From contig JALNQF010000159.1 of assembly GCA_028456385.1 (NCBI GenBank), positions 36,302-100,301 on the forward strand: 64,000 bases of DNA. Reading direction: 5' to 3'. Made by a program: the position numbers and the translations under genes. This DNA comes from Ophiosphaerella korrae (lineage: Eukaryota; Ascomycota; Dothideomycetes; Pleosporales; Phaeosphaeriaceae). Positions 1 through 13,453 of the stretch are shown piece by piece; the first letter of the stretch is position 1, and each line of letters starts with the position of its first letter. The notes beneath the pieces are model-generated. The model made no database searches. It saw only the letters and a list, made by a program, of their open reading frames with translations, and was not told the origin of the DNA.

Positions 1-2289
1 ATATAGAACTAATAACAAAGCTTATAAAAAAGGATACACTATTTAAATAGATAAAGGAATACAATAAAGTATTTAAGAAGATTAAAAAGAAGTTTATAGA
101 AAACCTAGTTATTAGAATATATAACCTAGACCTACTAGTAATAGTAAAAATAGATACATCTAATTTAGTTTATAGAATAGTACTAATACAAGAAGACCTA
201 AAGACTAAAAAAAAGTATCTAGTTAAATACTTCTCTAAGAAAATAAAGCTAGTAGAGCTTAACTATCTAATTTATAACAAAGAGATACTAGTAATCTATA
301 AAGTATTTAAATAATAGAGAGTATACCTACAAGGAGTAAAATACTAAACAAAGGTCTACATAGACTATAAGAATCTTATAGGATTTATACTAAATAAAGA
401 ACTAATACAATAATATATAAGATAGTAGGAATTCTTATTAATATTTAATATAGAAATTATACATATAAAAGGAAAAGATAACTAATTTATAGACGCTCTT
501 AGTAGAAGACTAGACTTATAGAAAGAAGTAAGCGCTACTAGAATAGTTCTAGTTAAAAACGAAGAAGGATATTTAGTCCTAAACACACCTAAAATAGCCG
601 TAACACTTAAAAGAAAGAATAGTAAGCTAGATAAATAGATTTAAGAAGAAACAAGGAAAGCCCCTAAAGAGATAGAAAAACTTAAGATTAAAGAAAGTCT
701 CGCAAAAGCCTATAGAAGAATGTATATTCTAGGAAAAATATAAAGAGAATTTATATAGTAGTTCTATAAACTACTAGTATATAGATATTAAGGAATTAAT
801 AAAATACTAGATAGACTGCTAAGAGATTACTATATCCTAAGAGTAAGACAACTAGTAATAGAAGTACTATAAGATTGTATAGAATACTAAAGAAATAAAT
901 ACAATAGGTACGCACTATATAGGAAGCTACAACTAGTAGAAGTACTAGAATAACTATAAGGAGTTATTACAATAGATTTTATTATAAAACTACCTAAGTT
1001 AAAAGACTTAATATTAGGAGTTAAGTATAATAGAATCCTAACAATAGTAGATAAACTTACAAAGTACTTATACTTTAGACTATATAAAGAGAAAAGTAGA
1101 ATAGAAGTTACTATATACTAGGTTCTAGGAACTATAATTAGTTAATATAGACTACTAGATAAGATTATTATAGATAGAGACGTAAGATTTATATTAAAAC
1201 TATAGGGAATAATAATAGTACAATTAGGAATTAAATATATAATATTAACAGTATACTACTTATAGATAGATAGATAATTAGAACGCATAAATTAGATAGT
1301 AGAACAATACTTAAGATACTACCTTAATTACAACTAGAATAACTAGGTATAGTTACTACCTATAGTATAGTTAGTATACAACAGCGCAAAGAATAAGATA
1401 ACAAGAGTATTACTCTTCTTTGCAAACTATAGATTTAACCCTAGTATATATAGAATACTAAGACTAGAGATATCTTAGTCTCTAAGAGGAGAAAACTTTA
1501 CTAATAGACTTAAAGATATACACGAGCAATTAAGACAGGATATAGAATTCCTGTATAATCGAATAGTAAAGTACTATAACAAGAAATATAAAGAGGGACC
1601 CTAATTTAGAAAGAGAGAAAAAGTATAGTTAGTATAGAAAAACATTAAGAGCAAGAGACTAAGCTTAAAATTAAACTACGTTAAGATAAGACTATACGAA
1701 ATCAAGAAAGAAGTTACGCTAATTACATTTAAACTAAAGCTACTAAACAAAATAAGGATATACCTAACCTTCTATATAGTACTACTTAAGATAGTACTAC
1801 AAAATATAGAACTACTAGTGTACGAAGTAGATACGTATAGAGAACAAGAAGAATAAGAAGTTAAAGAAATCCTAGTACACTAGTTCTATAACAGCAGGAA
1901 CTACTATCTAGTAAAATAGATAGGTATAGACGAAAAAGGATAACTATAGGAAGAAATATAGGAACTAGAGGACAACCTTAATTACTCTAAGAAACTAGAG
2001 GAGTTCTAAAGTTAAAACCCTCTAGAACGCCTTGTAGCGAGTTAAGAAAACTAACAATACTACTACTAGATAGAGAGGCGATAGGAGCGCCTAATATAAT
2101 AGGAGCTAGAGCAGCCTCTACTATATTGTCTAAATCTAATTCAGCCTCTAAGGCACAAGACTATTTAAATAACTTAGTGTTATTATAAGCCTTTATCTTA
2201 TAAAGACGCTTAATACAAGAATAAAGCTCTACTAGCTTATAAAGAGTTAACTTACGCTTAGCCTTAGCTATAGCGAGCTATAACGATAA

Positions 2290-2560
2290 TTGCGCTTAAG
2301 CCCTATTAACGGCTCGCTTTACACAACTTAGTAGAAGGAGACTATATAGAAATTAAACACTTATACTCTATAAGTAAAACCTTAGAAGAAATATACTTAT
2401 ACTAAATATTAGTAAAGATACACTTGTTATAGTGTTTACTATTATTTAAAGATATAAGACAAGTAAGACCTAATTTAGTATAATAATAATAAGGGAATAT
2501 CTTAACCTTATTACAAACAATACAAGCAACAAGGAGAAGTTTGTTACGCTAGGACTAAGA
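2290..2560 (-). pseudogene. Antisense reading frame between pol and 3' LTR of E5
   Basis: On the minus strand, opposite to pol, a conserved frame can be read with Cys pairs (CIVCNKVKIFP, then KHYNKC). E3 has the related frame at the same place (TCNRVKIFPC, then KHYNKC). Sharing of amino-acid blocks between two independently RIP-mutated copies suggests a real antisense ORF carried by the ancestral element. The Cys/His spacing looks like a small metal-binding domain, but the family is not recognised. Confidence 0.4.
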
Positions 2561-2662
2561 TAGCATAGAGAGTAATAAAAAACTAAGGATTAATAAAGAT
2601 ATAGGATTAATAACCTTAGTACTAGTATAGAGAAATAAGGGGCTGCGTAGAAAAGGGAATAG

Positions 2663-3122
2663 TGTTACAGTAGTAACAAGAGAAACTAAGATAGAACTAA
2701 TTAGTCTACGCTTAGCTACTAACAAAGTATAAGATAAGTAGGGTAACAACCTATAAGATAACAAGTTTAACTAGGAAGCTAATTACAATATAGACACGTA
2801 ATAAATTTGTAAATTCGCAATCTTAGCAAATATAAAGTCGCGAAGCTGTTATGTAATAAATTCGTAAATTCGCGATCTTAGTAAACACAAAGCAACAAAG
2901 CCGCTAAGATATTATTACTATATAGTTAGTAGCAATGTATATTATTAGGATAGTATTAGTAATTCAATTATTAACTACGAGCGACAATACAAAGACAGTT
3001 GCAAAACATCTTCTATTGTTTATAGCCTATTGTAGATTATAATACGAACTTTTACTATTAACTTGCAATCCGCTAATACCTATTAAGGCTATTAGGAAGT
3101 CGACCCTAGTAAGCTAGTAACA
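2663..3122 (+). repeat. 3' LTR of E5 (460 bp, LTR type I)
   Basis: The LTR begins TGTTACAG and ends GCTAGTAACA, so it has TG..CA ends. Inside are two copies of a roughly 55 bp unit that starts near ATGTAATAAATT and includes a TTCGC(G/A)ATCTTAG core. The same kind of unit marks the LTRs of E3 but not those of E0, E1, E2 and E4. The flank at 3,123-3,127 is ATTAG; the matching TSD would be outside the window. Confidence 0.8.
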
Positions 3123-3127
3123 ATTAG

Positions 3128-5950
3128 ACCCTATATAAGTATTAAGAGAAATATATAGTTTAAAAGATTATTTATTTTTATCTTTACTATAGATAATATA
3201 AAATATAACTTTAACTTACTAAGCCTATTATTAGTTAGGTTATACTTTATAAATATAGCCTAGATAGTTAATTCCTATTATACTTTAACTACACTAACTA
3301 CTACTATATTACGTTATTTACTATATCTTTAGTGCTCCCTATATTAATTAGGATACTTATTAAAAAGTTTAGGCTACTTCGTTGCGCTTAGTAACTAAAT
3401 ATAGTAGTTTCCTAAAACTAAGATTTAGGGTCTAGCTTCTCGAGCGTCTTAGCTAGCATTCCTATATACTTAGGTTATACTATTATAGTAACTACAACGC
3501 CCCTAGTAAAGTCCCCCGTAGCCCTTATATATATCTGCCCCTACTAAAGATCTAAGAGACTATAGTTAAACTTAAATATTAAGCTACTTACCTTTACAAG
3601 CTATACTTAATAGTTTTAGTATAGTAGTTAATTTATATAAAAGTCTATCTTATTACCTAGTTTTTAGAGAAACCTAAATCTAAACACGATAATACGCTAT
3701 TTTAGAACTAATTCTTATAAGCTCTTACAGACAACTTTAAAGACACTAGGCTTAACTAAATAACCCTAGTAGCTATAGAACCCTTACCTATAGAAGATTA
3801 TAATCTCTTTAATACTTATTATTATCCTTATAGCTACTTTTACGACTACTATAATCTAGATTATCCTTACGAAAAAAGTAGACTTTAACTATTACCTTTA
3901 TCTAAGCCTATACTAGAAATTAAATACAACTACTAATACTTTAAAATATTATATTAACTTTCTAGTTAGTCGACTTACCTTTATATTATCTCTCTTATTA
4001 ACTATTAGCTTTGTACTTGTAGGAGTATTAATAGTACTATATAGCTTTACTATTACACGAAAATTACTTAAAGATTTAGTAATATCTTATAAACTAGAAA
4101 ATCTTCTAAGAATATATAAACTTGCTTTAATTATCCGCCTACTAAATATAGAGATTACTCTACTATAAGACATTAGTAGTTGCTATTTCTCCTATGTATT
4201 TTCTAGCCAAGCTCGATCTACTAAGAAGAAGAAACAAGAAACAGGGATAAATAAGATCTAATACAGTCTAATTGTATTTATTCTAAGTTTATTTGCTAGG
4301 TAAGTTCTCTAATTAGTATCTACGTTCCTCTTTTAACCTAGTATAAGTTTCCTAATACAATTTATAGATACGTATTTCTATATATCTATAGAAGGAATTA
4401 GCACTACCCTACTATCTAAAGATATTAATACGTCTATATACCTCTATAGTAAAAATATAGCGCCTTAGTACTTTAACTCCAAGACAAGTATAAGGACTAA
4501 ACGTAATAAATTCTTTTAGGGTTGTGCAATCGATTCGTTAAGTAAAAAGATAGATATAGCAAATTATACATACTTCTAGAAGATAAATACTAAAGCCGAT
4601 AGCTATATAGTAAATTATATAGATAACGAAGGAACTATATATATTATAGTAAGAGACACTAAAATTCCTTCTAGTATTAATTAGCGTAGGAGTTCTTATA
4701 TAGTTTCTAGTAAATATTCTACTATACTACCTATAGAATATTAGATAGGAGATTTTTATACTCCTTAAAGTAGTTATATTTAAGCTTTTAACTACCCTAG
4801 TCTCTTTAGTAGATAGGTTTCTAGTAACCTTACTAGTATAGTAAACGCCTATAGTTTCTTAGACTAGCACTAGAATATAAAAGAATATCTACCTTTTCGA
4901 ACTACTAGACTTTAGCTAGGAAAAGGGATTAAGTTAGTAAATACTACTAATAAGTATATCTCTAATATAACTTTAAACGAAGGAAGTAAGCTATACTATA
5001 ACCTATAGTACTAGATTTTACAAATTAATCTTCCCTTTTATTTATCTAATACACTAGCTAGTATTAATAAGAGTATAGCTATATAGTATTTTATAGACGA
5101 TTTTACTAGCCTCTTACTCTTGTATATAATAACTAGTACGTAAAGCCTTTGCAATACAATTTTCTTCGGGCAGGAATCTAATAAAGATAGTTTAGGATAT
5201 TAACGTAATATTTTTAACGTAAGATATTACTAATTTTTCCGCTTTAAAAAGTAATAGCATAGTAGCTAGTATTATTTCTACCCTATTAGTCTAGTTAATA
5301 AGTTTACAAGATTTTAGAAACAATATAGCAAGTATAGAAGTATATAATAGAGATACTTCTATACTAGAAAATATTATAAAAAGCTATAAAGTAGCTATAA
5401 GCAAATTATATTTACGTTAGCTAGTCTTTTATATAGTCCTTACACCTATATATCTTGTATAGCTTCGAATAATAAAAGTTATAATAGAATTACTTAAAGC
5501 TACTTTCTAGTTCCTTGTTTTTGCGAACGTTATATACATAGTTCTAGGGGTTGTCCTTACTATTCTAGCTATACGCGCAACGTCGCCTAAAGTCTACTAA
5601 GTGCAAGTATAGTTAAGTACTTTTAGTCTTGTAGCATAATTATTTAACTTAGAATACGTAGTAAAAGAAGTAAGTAGCGATAATAACTTATTTAAGGAGA
5701 ATAAACTCTAGAGTAAAAAGACGTCTATAAGTATAGTTATAGGCGTATAAAATATAGCGTTATCTAGAATAAAATTTGTTACGTATAATGTTAGTAATAC
5801 AAATTATTCCTTAGGTTAAGGATAGTTGTAATAGAAGAAGTAGTTGCTTTAGGATAATAGAGTATAACTAAAGCTTAAAAATTACTAGATTATCGCTTGT
5901 AATTAAGTGCAAAATATCTAGGCTAGTAGTTTTTTCCTAACCTAGTTTTC
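3128..5950 (+). mobile_element. Ty1/copia-like retrotransposon remnant, RIP-mutated
   Basis: Near 5,005-5,035 the + strand reads LWHQILQINL once TAG is taken as a former Trp codon. This matches the GAG-pre-integrase block LWHxRxGHxN of copia elements. It is followed at about 5,090-5,140 by a degenerate integrase block, FIDDFTSLLLLYI, and then FRIL(T) near 5,195, where copia integrases have the second catalytic Asp region. No reverse transcriptase is recognisable before the sequence loses coding character near 5,950, so the element is 3'-truncated or too decayed. LTRs were not found: E5 lies on the left and unassigned sequence on the right. The boundaries are approximate. Confidence 0.5.
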
Positions 5951-7070
5951 TACCTTTTCCTAGTAGTACCTAAAAAAAATAGTAGTAATGTATAAGTTTT
6001 TTTAGTTTAGAGGATAGGAAGGGAACGTAAGATATAGCACGAGATAGGTTGTAGATTTGTAAAGAGTTTAAAAGCTGTTGTTACTAGTTCTAACTTAATT
6101 ATCTCGTCTCTCTTTATAGTAACGTCTCTCTAAACTATAGAGCGTTATAATATAAGCGAGGTTACTAATACGCTATATATTCTGTACCCTAGTCTATACA
6201 ATAATAAGCTGTGTTAGCTTGTAATTTCTACTTGTTTATAGGTTAGATCGTACTACGCAGCTACTAGAATATAGCGATAGCTTTCTTTTAAAAATTCCTA
6301 TATTTTACCTCTTACTTTTCGTACTAATACCCTAGTTTCAATATTAATTTTACTAAGCCTCTTTATATATTACATTATCTAATATATTCTACCTTAGAGT
6401 ACTTTAGTAGTTTTGTATATCTAAGTAGATAGGCTTAATAGTAGGTAATATAAAAATTATAAAGAAATATAGAGTAACTCGAACTAAATAGTAAAATGTA
6501 TTAAATTTTTTAGCTAGCCTACCTAAGACTACTAAAGTCCTAGACCTACGCCTTATATACTCTATCCCTCGAAATCTATAAACCTACTCGATATAATAGC
6601 TACTTAGTAATAGATATAGACTATAGATTAATTGTAAGTATGTAATAATTGCTCGTAGTAAATAAATTACTAGTTACTAATTAAATTTAGTAGTAGGTTA
6701 GGTTAATTAATTAATTATTCTATCTATCTACCTCTACTATATCCTCTATTCTATATACTTATCTCTTTGTAGTTAAGACTTAGTAGTAGAGAGGTATTAT
6801 CTTAAGTTTCGTAGTTAACTAATATATTAGCTCTACGTAGTTAGGTTATAACGTAATAAGCTATTATACTAATAATAGCTGTGTTAGGCTAGATCTTTGT
6901 TCTCTAGCTAGCGCTAGTACGTTAATACGCTGTAGTTAAGTTAATACGCAGTAGTTAGGTTAATACGTTACTATAGATTCCGTGTACCTAGAATCTACTA
7001 ATTAGCTCGCTTAGCTAGTTAGTAGCGCACGTGCGCGCGCGTTCCTAATCGATTGCTATTACAATTACTA
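5950..7070. other. AT-rich stretch without recognisable gene or element
   Basis: About 1.1 kb of RIP-type AT-rich DNA between the copia remnant and the Helitron 5' end. It has three roughly 19-20 bp direct repeats around GTTAATACG at about 6,920-6,975 and a small GC patch (GCGCACGTGCGCGCGCG, near 7,025-7,041). No coding frame, LTR pair or inverted repeat could be assigned. Confidence 0.5.
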
Positions 7071-7447
7071 TCTATATACTAATAGATATAAGCGAATCTA
7101 CTAATATCCTACTACACTACTTGAAATTACCTACAAATTAATCGCTATACCTACTACTACCTTGTCTTTAAATTTTAAGTCTATATAATATCTATAGCCC
7201 TTATTATTACTTTACAAACTTGTTGTTTTCTATCTATACGCGTCTATTTTTCTCTCTTTTTCCTACTATACGTCTGTTTTTCTATCTAGATTATATATAC
7301 TCTATATAGCACGTTTAAATTAGTCCTATTTTAGTCTTGTTTTAGTCCTGTTTATAACGAGGTCGCCTATTATTAACTACAAGTAACTACTAGGTGTATT
7401 AGTAGATTAAGAGGTAATAACAAAAGTTCGTATTATAATTAGTAATA

Positions 7448-9298
7448 ACGTAGTTTATAAGCAAGCTATACTTATAAGTAAGCTACGCCTAATACTAACT
7501 TTGCGTACCTCTTTATACGTATAACTTAACAACGTAGTAGAGTAGCGTAGATATATTAATATATTAAATTAAGTAGTATTTACTATATTATTTTATATAT
7601 ACGTAAGTTATACCTAGTCTTTCTATACCTCTTGTAGCGCGCGCGAGCCTAGTAACTTAGGCTTAATCTCTCTCTATCTTAACGCTATTTATTAACTTAA
7701 CGCTATATAGCCTCTCTCTTAGTAAGTATATCCTCTCCTTATCTCTTTGTTAAGACTTCTTACTTCTAAATCTACTTCTTTTTTTATAATTTATGCTTAC
7801 TAGCTACCTTATTAGCTTTCTTAAGACTAGAGATCTAATTATATATTAACTTAGCTTCTAGTACTATTTTATAAGCTCTCTTTTTAAGTTAATTAATTAC
7901 GTTAATAATTAATACTAGTAATAAGCTCTTGTGCTAGCGTACGCGCTTATATATAAGTGTTAACTAAGCCTCTAGCTTATATACGTTACTTAGCGTACAA
8001 GGTACCTAGGGTACTTCTAGTAAAGTAGCTAGAGTAGGCGTATAGAGCTAAATATTAAGCCTTAAGATAACTACTTCTAGCTAAAGTAGAATAAAGCTAG
8101 TAGCTTAAAAAGCTAAGTAAATATTTACTCTTGTAAAGGCCTAGTTAAAGGCTACGTAGAAGGCTAGTAAGAATTTAAGTTTAGTAATATAATTAATATA
8201 GTTCTAGATTAAGCTCTTAACTTAGTAGCTATACGCCTTCTTTAATAGAGAGAAGTAGCTAATATTAAGAGGCTAAAGTAAGTAAGATAAGTAAGCTAGT
8301 ATACTAAGCGTATAGATATTATTCTCTTTATAGAACTTATTAAACTTAAGAGAGTAGTAGCTCCTATAACTATTAAGTATAAGTAGCTAATATATACTAA
8401 CTACTTAGCTCTTTATATACTTATTAAAGTACTTAAGCTAGTTAATAGCTAGCTTATCTATTATCTAGCTATTATCGCTAATTCTAATAGCTTAGTCTTG
8501 TAGGATATAGTCTTTATTATACTAGGTAGAGAGGTAGTAATTACTAGCAAAGATAAGGAATAGTAAGACTACCTATCTAGTAGCGTTAATTGCAGCGATT
8601 ACTATTACCTACTTACAATTACTAGGCTAGATAGCTTTTAGCCTACCTTTCCTCTCTAACTCTATTATAACAAGCTAAGTTATAATCTTACTTATTATAA
8701 AGCTAGCCTCGTTAAAGTTATAGACGTCTTTATTAGCTATTCTATACGTAGCTCTCGTATACTATACTATCTTAAACTAGCTAGTTATAGTAGCTAAGTC
8801 TTTATATAAGGCTTACTACCTATTATATAAGTAATTAAAATACGTTGTAAGACTATCTATACGCTTAACAAAGTTGCGCGCCTAGTAGATACTAATAGGG
8901 CTACCTCTACGCTAAGTAAGTAGCTTATTAGCTATCTTACGTATAGCAGCTAGAGTTAGAGTAAAACTACGAGAATCTAGGTTAAGGATATAATTAACTA
9001 TTACCTCTTCCTCTAGCTAAGTAAGCTTCCTTAAGTTAGGCTAGTAATCGCGTTAGGTAGAGATACTAGCGCGTTAGTTACGTAGCGTTAATTCAGACAC
9101 GTTAAAGACTCTAGTAGTAGGCTTATTACTATAAATTTGTTTTAAATTAATAAATAAGATTACAAGCTAGATATCTATCTTATTTAAAGCTATTTAAGTA
9201 GTATTAAGTAGAGATATAATATAATAAGATAAGATAGGTACGTAAAGTTAGTATTAGGCGCAGCTTACTTATAAGCGTAGCTTGCTTATAAACTACGT
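7448..9298 (-). mobile_element. Pogo/Fot1-like (Tc1/mariner) DNA transposon 1, 1,851 bp, RIP-mutated
   Basis: Inverted termini ACGTAGTTTATAAGCAAGC at the left and its complement at the right continue inward for about 55-60 bp with transitions. A TA dinucleotide is duplicated at 7,446-7,447 and 9,299-9,300, the TSD of this superfamily; removing the element plus one TA restores the LTR reading AGTAATAACTATAAAC. On the minus strand, between about 9,060 and 8,820, a helix-turn-helix/CENP-B-like segment is readable (LEEEVIVNYILNLDSRSF, then IRKIANKLL, then RNFVKRID), as in pogo transposases. The DDE part downstream is badly decayed. It inserted into the LTR of E4, so it is younger than E4. Confidence 0.85.
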
Positions 9299-9416
9299 TA
9301 ACTATAAACAATAGTTAATTTGTATATACAATATTAAGTATTAGCGTTCTAGGTTAAAGATTAGATTACTAATACTATCCTAATAATACGTATCCTATTA
9401 ACTATATACTTATACT

Positions 9417-9541
9417 AATCTATTTATACAACATTACAGATTACTATTAATCTATTTATACGTAACTATAGATTACCTTAATCTATTCGTACGTTATTAT
9501 AGATTACTCTTAATCTATTTACACGTAACTATAGATTACTA
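9417..9541. repeat. Four tandem ~31-32 bp hairpin units inside the E4 LTR
   Basis: Units start at 9,417, 9,449, 9,480 and 9,512. Each begins AATCTATT and ends ATAGATTAC or a RIP variant, so the arms AATCTAT/ATAGATT can pair. The 5' LTR of E4 carries the same array, E2 LTRs three units and E1 LTRs two, which accounts for the different LTR lengths. Confidence 0.75.
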
Positions 9542-12500
9542 CTACGTGTCCTAGTTATAAGTAGTCTCCTAATCGAGGTTATTACCCCGCTCGTCCTATA
9601 CTTCGTTAGTATCTAAGTTAGGACTAATTAGTTCTATCTTAATTTCTCTTGTTACACCTATAACACTATCTCCTCCTTTAGATAGGTTCTAGTTTATCTA
9701 TCCTAGAGCTAAAGTTATTAACTTAGTTTCTTTATTAATATTAAGCTCCTTATCTTCTTATATACTTACTAAGTCTACTCTCTATTATCTTTAATTAGTA
9801 GATTATATATTACGTTATAGTATTACTATATTTCTTTATTCTTGTTATAAATTATTAAATCCTCTTATAGATTATATTTCTTTAAAATATAGTAAGGCTT
9901 ATAAGGTATATATTTATATTAACGCTTATACGTCTTATAATCTTTCTAGCGTATCTCTTATAGAGTATAAGTTAATAATACTTATTTACGCGTCTATACT
10001 TATTTGTAATAAAGAGAGCTATTAACTATACTTAAGATAAACTATCTAAATAGATTGCTAAGGCTAAAAAAGAACGTAATTGTATTCTAAGTATATAAGT
10101 AGAAAATTACGCTTGTTTAATTTATCTCTATAAGACAAAGGCCTTAAATAATAAAAAGTCTATCGTGTAAGCTACTCTTATAAAGTCTAAGCTTAATTTT
10201 AAGGCTATAGTAGAGGCTACTCTTACTCTTATTATATTAGGCGTTCTTATTACTTCTCTATCTAGTAGTAGTAGTATTAATTTTCTTAGTTTACTACAAG
10301 GTACTCTAGAGAGTTTTAACTTTAGAACTCCTCTAGTTTCTTAAAGTAGTTAAGGTTATTCTCTAGTTCCTATATATCTTCCTATAGTTACCTTTTTTTT
10401 TCTATACTTATCTATTTTACTAAATAGTAATTCCTACTATTATAGAATTAATATACTAGGATTTTCTTAACTTTTTACTCTTTCTATTCTCTATATATAT
10501 CTACTTTATACACTAGTAGCTCTAGGTTTTATAGTACTATTTTAAGTAGCGCTACGTAGAAAGTTAAGTATATCCTTATTTTATTTAGTAGCTTTAGTTT
10601 AAATATAACTAGTATAACTTTTTTCTTAATTTTATATAGTCTAATTTTAATATAATCTAGTTTTAAACTTAGTTATTTACTCTTAATATTTCTTTATAGT
10701 AACTATACTTTTTCTCTTTTTCTAAATTAGGGTTCTTCTATATATTTCTTATTATAGTACTTTACTATTTAATTGTATAGGAACTCTATATCTTATCTTA
10801 GTTAATCGTGTATATCTTTAAGTCTATTAGTAAGTTTTTCTCCTCTTAGAGACTAAGATACTTCTTATCTTAGTATTTAGTATATATTAGGGTTAAATCT
10901 ATAGTTTATAAAGAAAAGTAATACTCCTATTACTATATTCTTTGCGCTGTTGTATACTAGCTATACTATAGGTAGTAGTTATACCTAATTATTCTAATTA
11001 TAGTTAAGGTAGTATCTTAAGTACTATTCTACTATTTAATTTATACATTCTAATTATCTATCTATTTATAGGTAGTATACTATTAATATTATATATTTAG
11101 TTCCTAACTATACTAATATTATTCCCTATAGTTTTAATATAAATCTTATATCTCTATCTATAATAATCTTGTCTAGAAGTCTATATTAACTAATTATAGT
11201 TCCTAAGATCTAGTGTATAGTAACCTCTATTCTACTTTTTTCTTTATATAGTCTAAAGTATAAGTACTTTATAAGTTTATCTACTATTATTAAGATTCTA
11301 TTATACTTAACTCCTAATATTAGATTTTGTAACTTAAGTAATTTTATAATAAAGTCTATTGTAATAACTCCTTATAGTTATTTTAGTACTTTAACTAGTT
11401 ATAATATCCTATATAGTATATATCTACTATACTTATTTCTATAATATTCTATATAATCTCTTAGTACTTCTATTACTAATTATCTTACTTTTAAGATATA
11501 GTAGTCTTATAGTAGTCTATCTAAGGTTTTGTTAATTCCTTAGTACCTATATACTAGTAATTTATAGAATTATTGTATAAATTCCCTTTAAATCTTTTTA
11601 GAGATATATATCCTTCTATAGGCTTATATAAATCTCTCTTAGATTTCTAGTTTTTCTATTTCTTTAGATACTTCTTGTATTGTTTTCTAAATCTATTTAT
11701 TTAGCTTACTACTTATTCTTTTAAGTGTAGTAGCTATTTTTAGTATATTTAGGATTAAGTGTCTTTTTTTATTCTTAACTAGGACTATACTAGTAGTATT
11801 TACTTCTTTCTATAAGTCTAGTCTTCTACTAAGAGTATCTATAAATTAGTTATTTTTCCCTTTTGTATATATAATTTCTAAGTTAAATATTAATAAGAAT
11901 TCTTACTCTCTCGTATAGTATTATAATAAGTCCTTATTTATTATAAATCTTATAAGGTTCTTATAGTCTATATAGACTTTTATTCTATACTTTACTCTTT
12001 ATAGGTATACTTTCTATTATTTAAATACTTTATAGATTGCTAGTATCTCTTTATTATAAATTAGGTAGTTAAGTTCTACTAGTTTTATCTTCTTAGAGAA
12101 GTATTTAACTAAGTATTCCTTTTTAGTCTTTAGGTTTTCCTATATTAGTACTATTCTATAGACTAAGTTAGACGCGTCTATTTTTACTATTACTAGTAAG
12201 TCTAGGTTATATATTCTAATAACTAGGTTTTCTATAAACTTTCTTTTAATTTAGTTAAATACTTTATTATATTCTTTTATCTATTTAAATAGCGTATCTT
12301 TTTTTATAAGTTTAGTTATTAGTTCTATATCTTTAGACTATCTTACTATTAACTTTTTATAAAAGTTTACTAACCTATAAAAGTATTATACTTCTTTTAG
12401 GTTCTTTAGTGTTAGCTATTTGTTAATTAACTTAATTTTTTCTAGGTTAATCTTAATTTTTCCTAGTTTAATAATAAATCTAAGGAAGTCTATTTTCTTT

Positions 12501-13382
12501 ATATAGAACTTGCATTTCCTTATCTTAAAGAATATCTTACTTTCTACTAGTTTTTCTAGTACTTTGTATATATATTATACGTATTCTTCTTCTATTTCTA
12601 AGAATATACGGATATTATCTAGATATATAAATATAAATACATCTAAATACTCTCTTAGTACTATATTAATTCTTTCTTAAAATACGGCTAGTACGTTTAT
12701 TAAGCTAATAGGTATAACTTTATATTTATATAGTCTGTATTATATTCTAAATACTACTTCCTATTTATTACTTTTCTTAATTCTAATCTAGTAATAAGCG
12801 TTTTAGATATCTAGTTTTATAAAGATTTTTACTTTTTATAGCTTATTTTATATCTTATTAATTTATAGTAAGGGGTATTAGTTTTTACTTATAATTACGT
12901 TAGTTTTTCTAAAGTTTACGTAAGGTCTCTTATTAATTATCCTTTTCTTATTACTTTTTTAATAAATACTCGTTTAATTTTAGATTCTTCTTTAGTCTTT
13001 CTATAAACTAGTCTCTATCTTATATCTTTCTCTTCTTCTAAGTCTATTACTAAGTCCTATAGTTAATATTTTAGAAGGTAGTCTTTAGGCTCTATAAGTT
13101 ATTTCTCTTATTTCTTATATTCTTCTAGGAATTCTCCTATATAAGTACTTATATTAGCTTTTAATATATCTATCTTATAATAGCTAATTTTTCCTATTCT
13201 CTAGTTAATGTGCGGGTTAGTTATCTATAACTATAGTATTCCTAGAATTATATCTTATTTATTATTAATTGTTGTTATATCTATAACTATATTCTTAATT
13301 ATTATCTCTTCTAGTTCTAGTATAGAGGGAACTATTTTAAACCTAATAGGTTCCTAAAATAGTTTTCTTTTAATTGTACTTA

Positions 13383-13453
13383 ACGTATTCTATTACTAAA
13401 ACTAACAAATTACTAGAACTAATAACTTTCCTTAGTACTACAAACACTACTTC
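13383..13453 (+). repeat. Left terminal inverted repeat of pogo-2
   Basis: About 71 bp, matching the complement of 15,161-15,231 with three differences, all C/T or G/A. Confidence 0.85.

Larger units (their letters stand above)
1..3122 (+). mobile_element. E5: Ty3/gypsy LTR retrotransposon, 5'-truncated by window edge, RIP-inactivated
   Basis: The window opens inside the reverse transcriptase/RNase H part of a Ty3/gypsy polyprotein. Reading TAA/TAG as mutated Gln/Trp codons, the + strand shows the RNase H blocks (a degenerate ASNLVYRIVL box, then NYLIYNKE, then DNQFIDALSRR near 480-510), an H2C2/integrase region (about 720-1,500) and a pol stop at 2,007-2,009. A 650 bp segment follows that holds an antisense frame, then the 3' LTR (2,663-3,122). 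The 5' LTR and gag lie outside the window. Every gypsy copy here shares the same pol, so the family call is firm. The element cannot be active: in-frame stops occur throughout, in the pattern RIP leaves. Confidence 0.9.
7353..9665 (-). repeat. 3' LTR of E4 (7,353-7,447 plus 9,301-9,665), split by pogo-1
   Basis: 95 bp plus 365 bp give 460 bp, equal to the 5' LTR at 24,614-25,073. The outer end reads TATAACGAGG on the + strand and pairs base for base with TGTAATAGGG of the other LTR, allowing transitions. The inner end is CCTATAACA at 9,665. The right-hand piece holds four hairpin units (9,417-9,541). Confidence 0.85.

Noticed and set aside
2555..2764. Minus-strand 69-codon frame running into the E5 LTR as a gene
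   Set aside because: It crosses the LTR start and has no conserved content of its own; only the neighbouring antisense segment is shared between copies.
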